Counted from the stretch's first letter, positions 43,244-52,588 are shown. The stretch: DNA of 64,000 nucleotides from an uncultured Propionibacteriaceae bacterium (GCA_937926975.1 CALBCJ010000001.1:28581-92580), one strand, 5' to 3'. Program-made: numbers and translations. Notes: generated from the letters alone by a model not told the origin.

Positions 43244-43445
43244 GGCCTCGGGCTCGTCTCGCTGAAGCCGATCACGCGGCGGGAGCAGCCGTCCCGGACC
43301 GCGGCCAGTCGGGCGGGGTCCCTCCGGCGGTGACCGTCGCCAGTCGGTGCACGCAGGGTCTCAGGTCCCCAGAAGCTGTCAGAGGGGGTCTCTACGGTGG
43401 GCCCATGACTCTCAGAAGTCGGTGCTTCTCCTGGTGGTGGCTCCT

Positions 43446-44237
43446 TCAGTGGTCCGACGGAGTCCGGGTGGCGGGGTCGGTGTGGTCGAGGTCCAGGCCG
43501 GCGACCTCACCGATGACCGTGATCGCGGGCGGCTTGATCCCCTCGGCCGCGATGTCGGCGGCGACCGTGCCGAGCCGGGACCGGAAGGTCTGCTGGGTGG
43601 CCAGGGAGGCGTTGCGGACCACCGCGACCGGGGTCTCGGGGCTCATCCCACCGGCCAGCAGCCGCTCGGCGATCTCGCCTATCCGGGCCACGCCCATCAT
43701 CACCACCAGAGTGGTGGGGCTGGTCGCGAGCTGGGCCCAGTCCAGCATCGAGCGGGGGTCATCGGGGGCGACATGGCCCGAGACCACGGTGAAGCCCTGC
43801 ACCAGGTGCCGGTGGGTGACCGGGATCCCGACCAGCTCGGGGGCGGCGACGGCCGAGGTCACGCCGGGGACTACCCGGACCGGGACCCCGGCGGCGGCGC
43901 AGGCCTGCCACTCCTCACCACCACGACCGAAGACGAAGGAGTCACCACCCTTGAGCCGGACCACCTTCCGCCCCGCCTGGGCGTGCTCGACCAGCAGCGC
44001 GTTGATCCGCTCCTGCGGCACGTACTCGCCGCGCGGGACCTTCCCGACCGGGAGCTTCTCGCAGTGGCCTGGCGCCTCGTCGAGCACCTCGACCGGGGCC
44101 AGCCGGTCGTACAGGATGACGTCGGCCTGCCGGACCGCCTCCAGCCCGGCCAGGGTGAGCAGCCCCGGGTCGCCAGGCCCGCCACCGACCAGGGTGACAG
44201 TGCCTGCCGACAGCTCCGGCGCATACCGTACGGTCAT
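43446..44237 (-). CDS. cobA: Uroporphyrinogen-III C-methyltransferase
   Basis: 263 residues, stand-alone SUMT. SAM-binding VTLVGGGPGDPGLLTL at the start, then LPVGK, RLKGGDSFVFGRGGEE and VVPGVTSAVAAP. It makes precorrin-2 from uroporphyrinogen III, the entry to the pathway. ATGA overlap with the upstream cobB-cobD fusion gene makes it the last gene of the cobO operon. Confidence 0.96.
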   Translation of the reverse strand: MTVRYAPELSAGTVTLVGGGPGDPGLLTLAGLEAVRQADVILYDRLAPVEVLDEAPGHCEKLPVGKVPRGEYVPQERINALLVEHAQAGRKVVRLKGGDSFVFGRGGEEWQACAAAGVPVRVVPGVTSAVAAPELVGIPVTHRHLVQGFTVVSGHVAPDDPRSMLDWAQLATSPTTLVVMMGVARIGEIAERLLAGGMSPETPVAVVRNASLATQQTFRSRLGTVAADIAAEGIKPPAITVIGEVAGLDLDHTDPATRTPSDH

Positions 44238-46891
44238 CGAATCTCCTTGTCATCTGTGGTTAAGTCGAGGCTGGCCAGGGCATCTGCCAGGGCCGTGTGG
44301 GTGGCGTGGTCGCGGACCGCCACCCGGATCCAGGTGGGTCCGAGCCCAGGGAAGGTCTCCCCTCGCCGGACCGCGAAGCCGCGCCTGGCCAGCGCCGGCC
44401 GCACCGACGAGCGGCCCAGCGACGAGGTGTCGACCAGGACGAACGGGGCGGCGGAGTCCACCACCTGCAGCCCGACCCGGCGCAGCCGTACGGTCAGGTC
44501 GGCCCGCATCCCGGGCAGGTCGGCGGCCTGCTGCTGCAGCCAGCGCTGCGCCTCGCCAGTGCAGCAGGCCTCGATCGCGGCCAGGGCCGGTGTCGACACC
44601 GACCAGGGCGGCTGCTGAGCGGCGAGCCGGGCGACCAGGTCGGGGTCGCCGACCACGTACCCGGCGCGGACCCCGGCCAGGCCGAAGGCCTTGGTGAGCG
44701 AGCGCAGCACCAGCAGCCCGTCCATCTGCGGCCCGATCAGGCTCGACCCCGGCTCGTCGCAGAAGGCCTCGTCGACGACCACCACCCGGTTCGGGCGGCG
44801 CAGCCCGAGCAGGGTCTGGGCCGGGTGCAGCACGCCGGTCGGGTTGGTCGGGTTGCCGACGACCACGAGGTCAGCGGCCGCCGGGACCTGGGCCGGGTTC
44901 AGCTGGAAGCCGTCGGCCGGGCCGAGCAGCACCCGCTCGACACGCCGCCCGGCGGCTCGCAGGGCCACCTCGGGCTCGGTGAACTGCGGGTCCACCACGG
45001 TCGGCTGATCGGCGGTGATCCCCCTGGCCAGGAGCCAGAAGGCCTCGGCGCCGCCGGCGGTCGGGAGCACCATCGACTCGTCGACCTGGTGCAGCCGGGC
45101 CAGGGCGGCCCGGGCCGGGCCGGGGTCAGGGTAGGAGGCCCAGCTCAGAGCGCTGGCGGTGATCTGGTCGACCACCCAGTCCGGCGGGGCCGCGACCCGG
45201 ACGTTGACGGCGAGGTCGACCAGCCCCGGGGCCAGGTCCCGGTCGCCGTGGTGGTGCAGGTCCGGGCCGTGGCTGTCGGGGCTCTGGCTCCCCTGGCCCG
45301 CGGGCCCGGCGTCGTGCTCCAGCCGCGGCGGCCTACCCCCGCACTGGCTCCCCTGGCCTGTGGGCCCGGCGGCCGTACGGCCCGGCGTGCCCCGCAGACC
45401 GGCCCGGGCGGCGTACCGGTGGACCTGGGCGGCGAACCGGGCTGCGCAGCCGGGGACACCGGCCCAGTGCAGGTGCAGGTACGAGGCGTGCACGCTCGCG
45501 CTGGCCACCCCCTCGTCGCGGCCGCCGCCGGGCAGCTCCAGGTGCCAGGCCGAGGACTCTGTGAGGACGTTCCCGCTGGTCGCTGCGGGATCAGCGGCGT
45601 GGGGAGCGCTCGGCCCGGCCGACCGGTCGCCCATGGCCTGGGTGAGCTCCGCCGCGGGTGTGACCGCGGTCCGGTGGAACTCGTGCCCGGTGACCTGCTC
45701 GCCGGCCGCGGCCAGCAGCGTCGCCGCGGGAGCGGTCGCGGTCCGGTAGCCCATCGTCAGCCGCGGAGTCATCGCCGCGTCCAGCGGCAGCACCCCGGTC
45801 ATGCGGTGCCCGTCCAGGCGGCGGCAGAGCACCAGCAGCCCGGCGCACTCCCCGACCACCGGCAGCCCGTCCGCGACGGCGTCGCGAACCGCCTGGTGCA
45901 GGGCTGCGTTCGCGGCGAGCTCGGGCGCGTACACCTCGGGGAAGCCGCCGCCCAGGTAGAGCCCGCAGGTCCCCTCCGGCAGGCCCTGGTCGCGCAGCGG
46001 GTCGATCTCGACCACCTGGCAGCCGGCCGCCTCCAGCAGCTCCACGGTCTCGGGGTAGCGGAAGGTGAAGGCCCGCCCGCCCGCGACCGCGACCACCGGG
46101 CGACCCGCCGAGCCCTGCCGGGCCTCGGCCAGCGCCTGCCCGCCGGGGCTGGTCTGCAGCGCCCGTACCGGGTCCCACGCCTCGGCGCCGAGGTCGGGCG
46201 CCGAGCGCGCCACCTGCAGCACCGCGTCCAGGTCGACGTACCCGCGGACCACCTCGGCCAGGGCCTCAACCTGGGCGGCCGAGGCGTCCCGCTCGGCGGC
46301 CGGGACCAGCCCCAGGTGCCGCGACGGGACGAAGATCCCGGGCTGACGAGGGATCTCACCGAGCACCGGGATTCCCAGCGCCTCGATCCCGCGGCGCACC
46401 TCGGCGCCGTGGCGGGCCGACGCGACCCGGTTCAGGACCACCCCGGCCACGGTGACCTCCGGGTCGTACCCGGCCAGCCCGGCGACCACCGCGGCGTGGG
46501 TCAGCGAGGCGTGGGCGGTGTCGACCACCAGCACTACCGGGGTCCGGGTCACCCGGGCGATCTGGGCCGAGGAGCCGGCGCCGGTTCCGAGCTGCCCGTC
46601 GTACAGCCCCATCACCCCCTCAACCACGGCAATATCTGCGGGGCTAGGGGTGATGAACCCGTACGCGAGGAGCGGCGCGATCAGCTCGGGCCCGCACAGG
46701 ACGGCGTCGAGGTTCCGACCGGGCCGCCCGGAGGCCAGCGCGTGGTAGCCGGGGTCGATGTAGTCCGGGCCGACCTTGTACGGGGCGACCTGGTGCCCGG
46801 CCAGCCGCAGCGCCGCCATCAGCCCGGTGGCGACGGTGGTCTTGCCACCACCGGAGGCAGGCGCGGCCACCAGGACCCGCGGGATGCTCAC
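44234..46891 (-). CDS. CobB-CobD fusion: cobyrinate a,c-diamide synthase + Thr-phosphate decarboxylase
   Basis: 885 residues. Residues 1-450 are CobB/CbiA: ATP site ASGGGKTT, KVGPDYIDPGYH, VEGVMGLYDG, and a class I amidotransferase part with GECAG (nucleophile Cys) and the C-terminal HASYLHLHW. A Gly/Gln/His linker with the repeat AGP/GP-GQGSQ (about 505-545) leads to a PLP aminotransferase-fold domain (CobD/CobC) with VVGNPTNPTGVL and the lysine in SLTKAFGLAG. GTG start overlaps cobO by GTGA. Joining amidation with aminopropanol-phosphate supply is unusual outside propionibacteria. Confidence 0.9.
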   Translation of the reverse strand: MSIPRVLVAAPASGGGKTTVATGLMAALRLAGHQVAPYKVGPDYIDPGYHALASGRPGRNLDAVLCGPELIAPLLAYGFITPSPADIAVVEGVMGLYDGQLGTGAGSSAQIARVTRTPVVLVVDTAHASLTHAAVVAGLAGYDPEVTVAGVVLNRVASARHGAEVRRGIEALGIPVLGEIPRQPGIFVPSRHLGLVPAAERDASAAQVEALAEVVRGYVDLDAVLQVARSAPDLGAEAWDPVRALQTSPGGQALAEARQGSAGRPVVAVAGGRAFTFRYPETVELLEAAGCQVVEIDPLRDQGLPEGTCGLYLGGGFPEVYAPELAANAALHQAVRDAVADGLPVVGECAGLLVLCRRLDGHRMTGVLPLDAAMTPRLTMGYRTATAPAATLLAAAGEQVTGHEFHRTAVTPAAELTQAMGDRSAGPSAPHAADPAATSGNVLTESSAWHLELPGGGRDEGVASASVHASYLHLHWAGVPGCAARFAAQVHRYAARAGLRGTPGRTAAGPTGQGSQCGGRPPRLEHDAGPAGQGSQSPDSHGPDLHHHGDRDLAPGLVDLAVNVRVAAPPDWVVDQITASALSWASYPDPGPARAALARLHQVDESMVLPTAGGAEAFWLLARGITADQPTVVDPQFTEPEVALRAAGRRVERVLLGPADGFQLNPAQVPAAADLVVVGNPTNPTGVLHPAQTLLGLRRPNRVVVVDEAFCDEPGSSLIGPQMDGLLVLRSLTKAFGLAGVRAGYVVGDPDLVARLAAQQPPWSVSTPALAAIEACCTGEAQRWLQQQAADLPGMRADLTVRLRRVGLQVVDSAAPFVLVDTSSLGRSSVRPALARRGFAVRRGETFPGLGPTWIRVAVRDHATHTALADALASLDLTTDDKEIR

Positions 46892-47499
46892 CACTCGATG
46901 CCCGCCTGCCCGCGCTGCCCCGCGTCGAAGGGGTGCTTGACCTTCTCCATCCGGGTCACGATGTCGGCGGCCGCGACCAGCTCGTCGGGGGCGTCGCGCC
47001 CGGTGACCAGGACGTGCTGGCAGCCGGGCCGCCCGGTCAGGGTCTCGACCACCTCGGCCACGTCGAGCCAGCCCCACCGCAGCGGGTACGTGAGCTCGTC
47101 GAGCAGGTACAGGTCGTACGCCTCGGCGGCGAGGAGCTCGCGGATCCGCTGCCACCCTTCCTGGGCGCGCTGCGCCGGCTCGGTCGTCTCGGACGCCCGC
47201 GACCACGACCAGCCGGTGCCCATCACCTCCCAGCAGACCGGCCCGCCGGCGCCGGTGCGGGCATGGGTCTCGGCGAGGGCCTCGAAGGCGCTGCGCTCGC
47301 CGACCTGCCAGCGCCCGGACTTGATGAACTGGAAGACCCCGACCGACCAGCCCTGGCTCCAGGCCCGCAGCGCGGTCCCCATCGCGGCCGTGGTCTTGCC
47401 CTTGCCGTCGCCGGTGGTCACCATCAGCACCGGGCGCAGCCGTCGCTCGCGCGTGGTCAGCCCGTCGTCAGGGCTGGCACCGGCCTGGGCCCGGGGCAT
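46888..47499 (-). CDS. cobO: Cob(I)yrinic acid a,c-diamide adenosyltransferase
   Basis: 203 residues, CobO/BtuR/CobA type. P-loop TGDGKGKTTAA near residue 30, QFIKSGRW, and the Walker-B-like LLDELTYPLRWGWLD. It adds the adenosyl group to the corrinoid. First gene of the cobO-cobBD-cobA operon, with GGAGG before the ATG and a cobalamin riboswitch in the leader. Confidence 0.95.
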   Translation of the reverse strand: MPRAQAGASPDDGLTTRERRLRPVLMVTTGDGKGKTTAAMGTALRAWSQGWSVGVFQFIKSGRWQVGERSAFEALAETHARTGAGGPVCWEVMGTGWSWSRASETTEPAQRAQEGWQRIRELLAAEAYDLYLLDELTYPLRWGWLDVAEVVETLTGRPGCQHVLVTGRDAPDELVAAADIVTRMEKVKHPFDAGQRGQAGIEW

Positions 47500-47532
47500 C
47501 GCACAACCTCCTCGCGGATCCTCGTCCGCATC

Positions 47533-47640
47533 GCCGCCGGCCAGGTCGACCTGGCTTGTGCTGGGGCACTCACAGTGGCGGGACCGCTCCGGGTTGAGGG
47601 CTGGCTGCCCCGCACCGGATTCCTCCCAGCCGGCCCAGTG
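47533..47640 (-). promoter_or_regulatory. Cobalamin riboswitch upstream of cobO, with an enlarged loop
   Basis: Minus strand shows GGAATCCGGTGC, CCGGAGCGGTCCCGCCACTG and AAGCCAGGTCGACCTGGCC. The loop between CCGGTGC and CCGGAGC is about 20 bases, where the other copies have GAGT or AAGT, so one peripheral stem is extended. The core otherwise looks intact. Confidence 0.85.
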
Positions 47641-47899
47641 ATTGTGTCACAGCCCTGGCAAGCGCGTACGGACGAGGTGGCGGTAGGTCGGGGCCGCGGC
47701 TACCCGTCTCGCCGCTCCCCGGTGGCCACCAGCATCGCCCGGACCCGACTGGTGCACCTCGGCCAGACCGCTGGCATCCTCCAGCGAGAGCTCGGTAACC
47801 GGGTCGGGGTCGAGCTCGTCGGCGGCCTCCGGGGTGATGGTGAGCTGGATCTCGTCGGTCGCGCTGGGAGCCCTGGCGGGCGGGAACTAGTCTGCCGGG

Positions 47900-48490
47900 G
47901 TGACCCATGACCCTGACACCCGTCTGCTTGGCCGTACGCCCGGGCTGGGCGAGGAGCACTTCGTGCACGACGGCCTGATCACCAAGCACCCGGTACGGGC
48001 GGTGGCGCTGGCCGCGCTGCGGCCGCTGCCCGGGCAGCTGCTGTGGGACCTCGGGACCGGGGCCGGCTCGGTCGCGGTCGAGTGGTGCCGGGCCGACCCG
48101 ACCTGCCGGGCGGTCGGGGTGGAGCGCCGCGCCGACCGGGCCCGCAACGCCCGCGCCAACGCTGAGGCACTGACCCTGCCTGGGCAGCTGGAGGTCGTCG
48201 AGGCCAGCCTGGCCGAGGCGCTGGGGACGCTGCCCGACCCGGACGCGGTCTTCATCGGCGGCGGCGCCACCGCCGACATCGTCGCCGCTTGCCAGCAGCG
48301 GCTCCGCCCGGGCGGACGGCTGGTGGTGCACGGCGTCACCATCGAGGCCGAGGTGCTGCTGGCGGAGCTGTCGGCCCGGCTCGGCGGAGAGCTGGTACGG
48401 CTCGGGGTCGAGACCGCTGACCAGATCGGCCAGCTTCGAGGCTGGAAGCCGGCCCGTACGGTCACCGCCTGGAGCTGGACCGCCCCCTGA
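47900..48490 (+). CDS. cbiT: Cobalt-precorrin-6B C15-methyltransferase (decarboxylating)
   Basis: 196 residues, CbiT. Substrate segment GLGEEHFVHDGLITKHPVRA, SAM motif I LLWDLGTGAGSVAVEW and post-motif VGVERRADRARNA, then FIGGG and LRPGGRLVVHG. It partners the CbiE domain of the CbiEGH fusion, so this organism keeps CbiE and CbiT apart instead of the CobL fusion. GTG start; plus strand, alone between two minus-strand operons. Confidence 0.93.
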   Translation: MTHDPDTRLLGRTPGLGEEHFVHDGLITKHPVRAVALAALRPLPGQLLWDLGTGAGSVAVEWCRADPTCRAVGVERRADRARNARANAEALTLPGQLEVVEASLAEALGTLPDPDAVFIGGGATADIVAACQQRLRPGGRLVVHGVTIEAEVLLAELSARLGGELVRLGVETADQIGQLRGWKPARTVTAWSWTAP

Positions 48491-48516
48491 CCAGGCTGCT
48501 CATGCGCGAGCGCCGG

Positions 48517-49527
48517 TCACGCGGCCAGCTCGTCGATGCGCTTCTTGATCTGGGCTGGCAGGTCGCTAGGCAGCTCCTCGTCCGTGTCGTACAGCAAAGT
48601 CACCGTGTTGCTGTACTGGACCACGATCATCTGTCCGGCCTTGTCCTGGGGGGTGTAGGTGCGGGTGTGGGGACTGCCGGTGGTCTCCTGGTGGTCCCAG
48701 TCACCCTTCGTGCACTCCATGATCTTGGCGTCAACCGAGGAGGCTGCGGTCTTCGCCAGCTCGGCGGTGGTGAAGGTGACGATCATGCCCCCACCCCCGC
48801 CGCCGTCCTGCATCTTCAGCCCGACACCCAGGTCCCCGTCCCCCAGGGTCGCGATGAAGGCGGTGAACTGGCAGCCTGTGGTCGATCCCTTGTACTTCGA
48901 CATGTCGTCGGGTGAGGTCTGGCCCTTGAAGCCGCCCAGGGGCGGGGTGAAGACCTGGCTGACCTTGTCCCCGGGCAGGACCGGCTCGGCCCGGTACCAC
49001 CGGTAGCCGACCACGGCGGCCACGCCCAGCACCAGCACCCCCACCAGCACCCCGACCACGATCAGCAGACTCTTGCGCGAGCCACCCGTCGTGGGCGGCT
49101 GCGGCCCCGGGCCGGGCTGCCCGTACGAGCCGGGCGCCCCCGGCTGCCCAGAGAACCCGGGCTGCGGACCGGACGCGGGCGGGAGCTGACCCGCCGCCTG
49201 CGCACCAGGCGCCCCCGACTGCCCAGGAAACCCTGGCTGCCCAGAGAACCCGGGCTGCGCACCCGCCGCCGCGGGCGGGAGCTGACCCGCCGCCTGCGCA
49301 CCAGGCTGCCCAGGGAACCCGGGCTGCGCGGGCGGGAGCTGACCCGCCGCCTGCGCACCAGGCGCGACCGGTGGGACCGGCCCCGAGGGGTTAGTCCCCT
49401 GGGGTCCGTACGGCTGCTGCCCCGGGAGACCCGAGGGGCTGGTCCCCTGAGGTCCGTACGGCTGCCCCGGGGCCTGCGGCGGCCCGTACGGGTTCGGCTG
49501 GTTCGAGAACGGCTGCTGACTGCTCAC
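48517..49527 (-). CDS. Pro/Gly/Gln-rich single-pass membrane protein
   Basis: 336 residues. The N-terminal 145 are low complexity with repeats of AGQLPPA and QPGF[SP]GQPG. One membrane helix lies at about 155-175. The outer domain (180-336) holds two Cys (TGCQF, MECTKGD) that may pair. The layout resembles actinobacterial DUF4352/DUF4333-like surface proteins. Function unknown. It sits between cbiT and the cobalt-transport operon with no sign of belonging to either. Confidence 0.7.
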   Translation of the reverse strand: MSSQQPFSNQPNPYGPPQAPGQPYGPQGTSPSGLPGQQPYGPQGTNPSGPVPPVAPGAQAAGQLPPAQPGFPGQPGAQAAGQLPPAAAGAQPGFSGQPGFPGQSGAPGAQAAGQLPPASGPQPGFSGQPGAPGSYGQPGPGPQPPTTGGSRKSLLIVVGVLVGVLVLGVAAVVGYRWYRAEPVLPGDKVSQVFTPPLGGFKGQTSPDDMSKYKGSTTGCQFTAFIATLGDGDLGVGLKMQDGGGGGGMIVTFTTAELAKTAASSVDAKIMECTKGDWDHQETTGSPHTRTYTPQDKAGQMIVVQYSNTVTLLYDTDEELPSDLPAQIKKRIDELAA

Positions 49528-49587
49528 CCGTCCACGCTAGCCGACACAGGTCACGCCCCTCGGGGTGGAGGTACGGCTGACAGGCGC

Positions 49588-50400
49588 CTACGGTCGGGTA
49601 CGCAGCAGAGCGACGACCTCGTCCAGGGTACGGGGCCGGCCAGCCAGGCCGAGCTCGGCGGCCAGGGCGAGCGGCCAGGGACTCTCCAGGTGGGCCCGGG
49701 CGACCAGGTCCGCGTCGGCCAGGACCTCAGCGACTGGACCCTGCACCACCTGGTGGTCGACCACCACGATCGCCTCATCAGCCCAGGCCAGGGCCAGGTT
49801 CACGTCGTGGGTCGCCATGAGCACCGTGGTGGCGTGCTCCTGGAGCCGGTTCAGCGCCGCCACCATCTGGCTGACCCCGGCCGGGTCCAGCCCGGCGGTC
49901 GGCTCGTCCAGCAGCAGCAGGTCCGGGCGCATCGCGACAGCACCCGCGACGGCGACCCGCTTGCGCTCCCCGTACGAGAGCTGGTGGGTGGCCCGCTCCG
50001 CCAGGTGCTGCGCCCCGACCAGCTCCAGAGCCTCGGCGACCCGCTCGCGGACCTCGTCGACCGGCAGGCCCAGGTTCATCGGGCCGAACGAGACGTCCTG
50101 GGTGACGTCGGCGCTGAACAGCTGGTCATCGGGGTCCTGCAGCACCATCTGCACCGAGCGGCGGTGGGCCCGCAGCCCGGCCCGGTCATGCGTCAGCTCG
50201 GTGTCGCCGCGCAGCACCCGCCCCGAGCTGGGCACCAGCGACCCGGACAGGCAGCGCTGCAGGGTCGTCTTGCCCGAGCCGTTCGCGCCGAGCAGCGCCA
50301 CCGGCACCCCGCGCCGGATCGTCACCGAGACGTGGTCCAGCACCAGCGGCCGGCCCGGGTGAGTCGCGCACAGCGCTTCCGTACGCAGCAGAGCCGTCAT
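49588..50400 (-). CDS. cbiO: Cobalt ECF transporter ATPase
   Basis: 270 residues. Walker A LGANGSGKTT, Q-loop VLQDPDDQLF (ECF type), signature LSYGERKR and Walker B LLLDEPTAGLDP, with MATHD switch His. It drives Co2+ uptake with CbiM, CbiN and CbiQ. ATG at 50400 overlaps the cbiQ stop by ATGA; a longer start is unlikely. Confidence 0.94.
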   Translation of the reverse strand: MTALLRTEALCATHPGRPLVLDHVSVTIRRGVPVALLGANGSGKTTLQRCLSGSLVPSSGRVLRGDTELTHDRAGLRAHRRSVQMVLQDPDDQLFSADVTQDVSFGPMNLGLPVDEVRERVAEALELVGAQHLAERATHQLSYGERKRVAVAGAVAMRPDLLLLDEPTAGLDPAGVSQMVAALNRLQEHATTVLMATHDVNLALAWADEAIVVVDHQVVQGPVAEVLADADLVARAHLESPWPLALAAELGLAGRPRTLDEVVALLRTRP

Positions 50401-51194
50401 CGCCACCACCGTCCCGTCAGGGCCCAGCAGGCCACCCAGGTCGCCGCCAGCAGCGCCAGCGTCGCGACCTCAAACCCCACCGAGCGCCGCCGCGCGATCG
50501 GCAGGGTCGCCAGCGACGACTCGAATCCCCGGTTCACCAGGCCTTCGTTGAGGCGGCTGGCCCGGGCCCAGGCCCGTACGGCGACCGAGCCCATGAGCGA
50601 GGCGGTGTTCTCCCAGCGCCGCCGCCAGGCCCGCGGGCCGACCGGCGCGTCCCCCAGCCGGCAGCGCTGCGCCTCGTGGGCGGTGACGACCGTGTCGAGC
50701 AGCACGAAGATCAGCCGGTACGTGAGGGACGCGATCTCCAGCAGCGGGTCGGGCACCCGCAGCCGGCGCAGCCAGGTCAGCAGGTCGACCATCGGTGTGG
50801 TCACGGCCAGCACCATGACCGCCAGGGTCCCGGCCACCCCGTGCGCCACCAGCTGGACTGCCTGCCGGCAGGACTCAGCACTGACGGAAAGAATCCCAAG
50901 CCTCCACCAGGCCTGGCTGCTGGCACTGCCGCCGACGCTCACCAGCACTGACACCCCGCCCAGCAGCAGGAACACCAGCGGCGCCGACATCGCCTGCACC
51001 AGCACCCGGGGGCGGATCCTGGCCAGGGCCAGGACCGCGACCACGCTGGCGGCCGCGACGAGCACGGTCCCGGGCCAGGTCGGGGTGCACACGGCGGTGA
51101 CGACCAGGCCGACCGAGAGCAGGACCTTCTCGCCCACGGCACGACGCCGCCAGGGCGAGTCCCAGGCGGCGTCGTCGAGTGACGTGATGTGCAT
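50397..51194 (-). CDS. cbiQ: Cobalt ECF transporter transmembrane subunit
   Basis: 265 residues with five to six membrane helices. The coupling motif ARASRLNEGLVNRGF (family AxRxRG-like) lies near residue 215. It links the ATPase to CbiM. It overlaps both neighbours (cbiN stop TGATG, cbiO ATGA). Confidence 0.92.
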   Translation of the reverse strand: MHITSLDDAAWDSPWRRRAVGEKVLLSVGLVVTAVCTPTWPGTVLVAAASVVAVLALARIRPRVLVQAMSAPLVFLLLGGVSVLVSVGGSASSQAWWRLGILSVSAESCRQAVQLVAHGVAGTLAVMVLAVTTPMVDLLTWLRRLRVPDPLLEIASLTYRLIFVLLDTVVTAHEAQRCRLGDAPVGPRAWRRRWENTASLMGSVAVRAWARASRLNEGLVNRGFESSLATLPIARRRSVGFEVATLALLAATWVACWALTGRWWR

Positions 51195-51565
51195 CAGGCC
51201 TCGGCAGAGTCACCGTCTTGGCTAGCCAGAGCCTCTTCGCGGCCCTTCTTGCGGCCACTCATCCGGCCCAGGGCGTACCCGGCGACGCCGGCGCCCAGCG
51301 CGGCCTGGATCGCGAACAGGCCCGACTCGACCTCGCCCGAGCTCGGCTCGAAGACCGGCGTGAACCAGGGCTCGGCGCCAGCCTCCTGGGCGGCCTCGGT
51401 GGCGGCTGAGTCGGTGCCGTTGAAGCCCTCCTCGCCCTCGGGGGTCTTGGCGGCCCCGAGGGCCATGCTGACGGCGAAGATCACCACCAGCAGCCCGATC
51501 AGGACCGGGGTGACCCACTTCCCGCCACTGGTCAGCGAGCGGTCCCGCGTCGTCGTCTCAGGCAT
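51194..51565 (-). CDS. cbiN: Cobalt transporter accessory protein
   Basis: 123 residues, two membrane helices (17-37 and 83-101) around a short outer loop with FNGTDSAATEAAQEAGAEPWF, which fits CbiN. The C-terminus is charged. It overlaps cbiM by eight bases and ends at the start of cbiQ. Slightly longer than common CbiN. Confidence 0.9.
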   Translation of the reverse strand: MPETTTRDRSLTSGGKWVTPVLIGLLVVIFAVSMALGAAKTPEGEEGFNGTDSAATEAAQEAGAEPWFTPVFEPSSGEVESGLFAIQAALGAGVAGYALGRMSGRKKGREEALASQDGDSAEA

Positions 51566-52238
51566 GAGCCACCTCCGTCGAGCGCAGCACCCCGAGCGTC
51601 TGCAGCTGCGGGGTGGCGACCTTCGCCAGGAACCGGAACAGCAGGATCCCGATGACCCCCTCCGCGATCGCCAGCGGGATCTGGGTGATGGCGAAGATCC
51701 CGAGGAACTTCTCGGCCGCACCGGCGATCCCGGACTGCTGGTCGGGGAAGGCCAGTGCCAGCTGCAGGCTGGTGACGCAGTACGTGACGAAGTCGGCCAT
51801 CACCATGCACATGAAGACCGCCAGGGCGTCCGGGCCGCCGAGCTTCTTGGTGAGCCGGTAGCAGCCGTACCCGGCCCAGGGCCCGACGACCGCCATCGAG
51901 AAGGTGTTCGCGCCGAGCGTGGTCAGCCCGCCGTGAGCGAGCAGCAGCGCCTGGAAGACCAGCACGATCATCCCGAGAAAGGCCATCACCGGCGGTTTGA
52001 ACAAGATCGCGCCCGCGCCGGTCCCGGTCGGGTGCGACGACGAGCCGGTCACCGACGGCAGCTTGATCGCCGACAGGACGAAGGTGAAGGCGCCGGCCGT
52101 GGCCAGCAGCAGCTTGTTCTCGGGGTGCTCCCGCACCTGCCGGACGACGCTGCGGGCGCCGTGGATGACGAAGGGCGCGCTGGCTGCGTACCAGAGGGCG
52201 CACTGGGCTGGTGAGAGGATTCCCTCGGCAATGTGCAC
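51558..52238 (-). CDS. cbiM: Cobalt transporter substrate-specific membrane subunit
   Basis: 226 residues. The start codon GTG followed by HIAEG gives the invariant CbiM N-terminus (Met, His2 needed for metal binding), so this start is preferred to in-frame upstream ones. SD AAGGAGA is nine bases before it. Conserved SVTGSSSHPTGTGAGAILFKP and six membrane helices follow. First gene of cbiMNQO, with a cobalamin riboswitch in the leader. Confidence 0.95.
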   Translation of the reverse strand: MHIAEGILSPAQCALWYAASAPFVIHGARSVVRQVREHPENKLLLATAGAFTFVLSAIKLPSVTGSSSHPTGTGAGAILFKPPVMAFLGMIVLVFQALLLAHGGLTTLGANTFSMAVVGPWAGYGCYRLTKKLGGPDALAVFMCMVMADFVTYCVTSLQLALAFPDQQSGIAGAAEKFLGIFAITQIPLAIAEGVIGILLFRFLAKVATPQLQTLGVLRSTEVAHA

Positions 52239-52283
52239 GGGGGCCGTCTCCTTTCTCGGGATCCGCGTCCCGTCCTGGAAAGG

Positions 52284-52377
52284 CTCGGTCTGCCAGGCGT
52301 GTCTGACTCCCACCCTGGAGGGTGTTCACAGTGGCGCGTCCGTGCCGGCAGTTCCCGGCTTCCGTCTGGCGACCGAG
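52284..52377 (-). promoter_or_regulatory. Cobalamin riboswitch upstream of cbiMNQO
   Basis: Minus strand: closing stem CTCGGTC/GACCGAG, then GGAAGCCGGGAACTGCCGGC, GCGCCACTGTGA, CACCCTCCAGGGTGGGAGTC and CAGACACGCCTGGC. Core elements of the class are present and positioned 45 bases from the cbiM start, so it may act on translation. Confidence 0.9.
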
Positions 52378-52588
52378 TGGGCTGTTCACTTGTCCCAGAC
52401 ATCATGTCATGCCGGCACCGGCCCGGCGACCCGACGTCGTCGGCCATGCGTGCCATCTCTCCGAGCTGGTGGCTGGAGACGAGCACCGTGCGTACGACGA
52501 GAGCGTTCACCCTTGCCACAGCGGGGAGAAAGGGGCAGCGACGGGTTCCGGTTAGGCTCTGGTCAACGACCGTCCAGAAGGAGCCGCG

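Noticed and set aside
43244..43445. Small gene between cobK and cobA
   Set aside because: The short frame starting at the ATG near 43406 shows no conserved pattern and overlaps the 3' end of cobA. The gap probably holds only terminators.
44297..47641. Plus-strand open frame of more than 1100 codons across the cobO-cobBD region
   Set aside because: No recognisable domain, and it is antisense to well-supported B12 genes and to a riboswitch.
47660..47885. Coding-like minus-strand stretch (EIQLTITPEAADELDPDPV...) between cobO riboswitch and cbiT
   Set aside because: No start codon or ribosome site, and its 5' side would run into the cbiT start. It may be a remnant.
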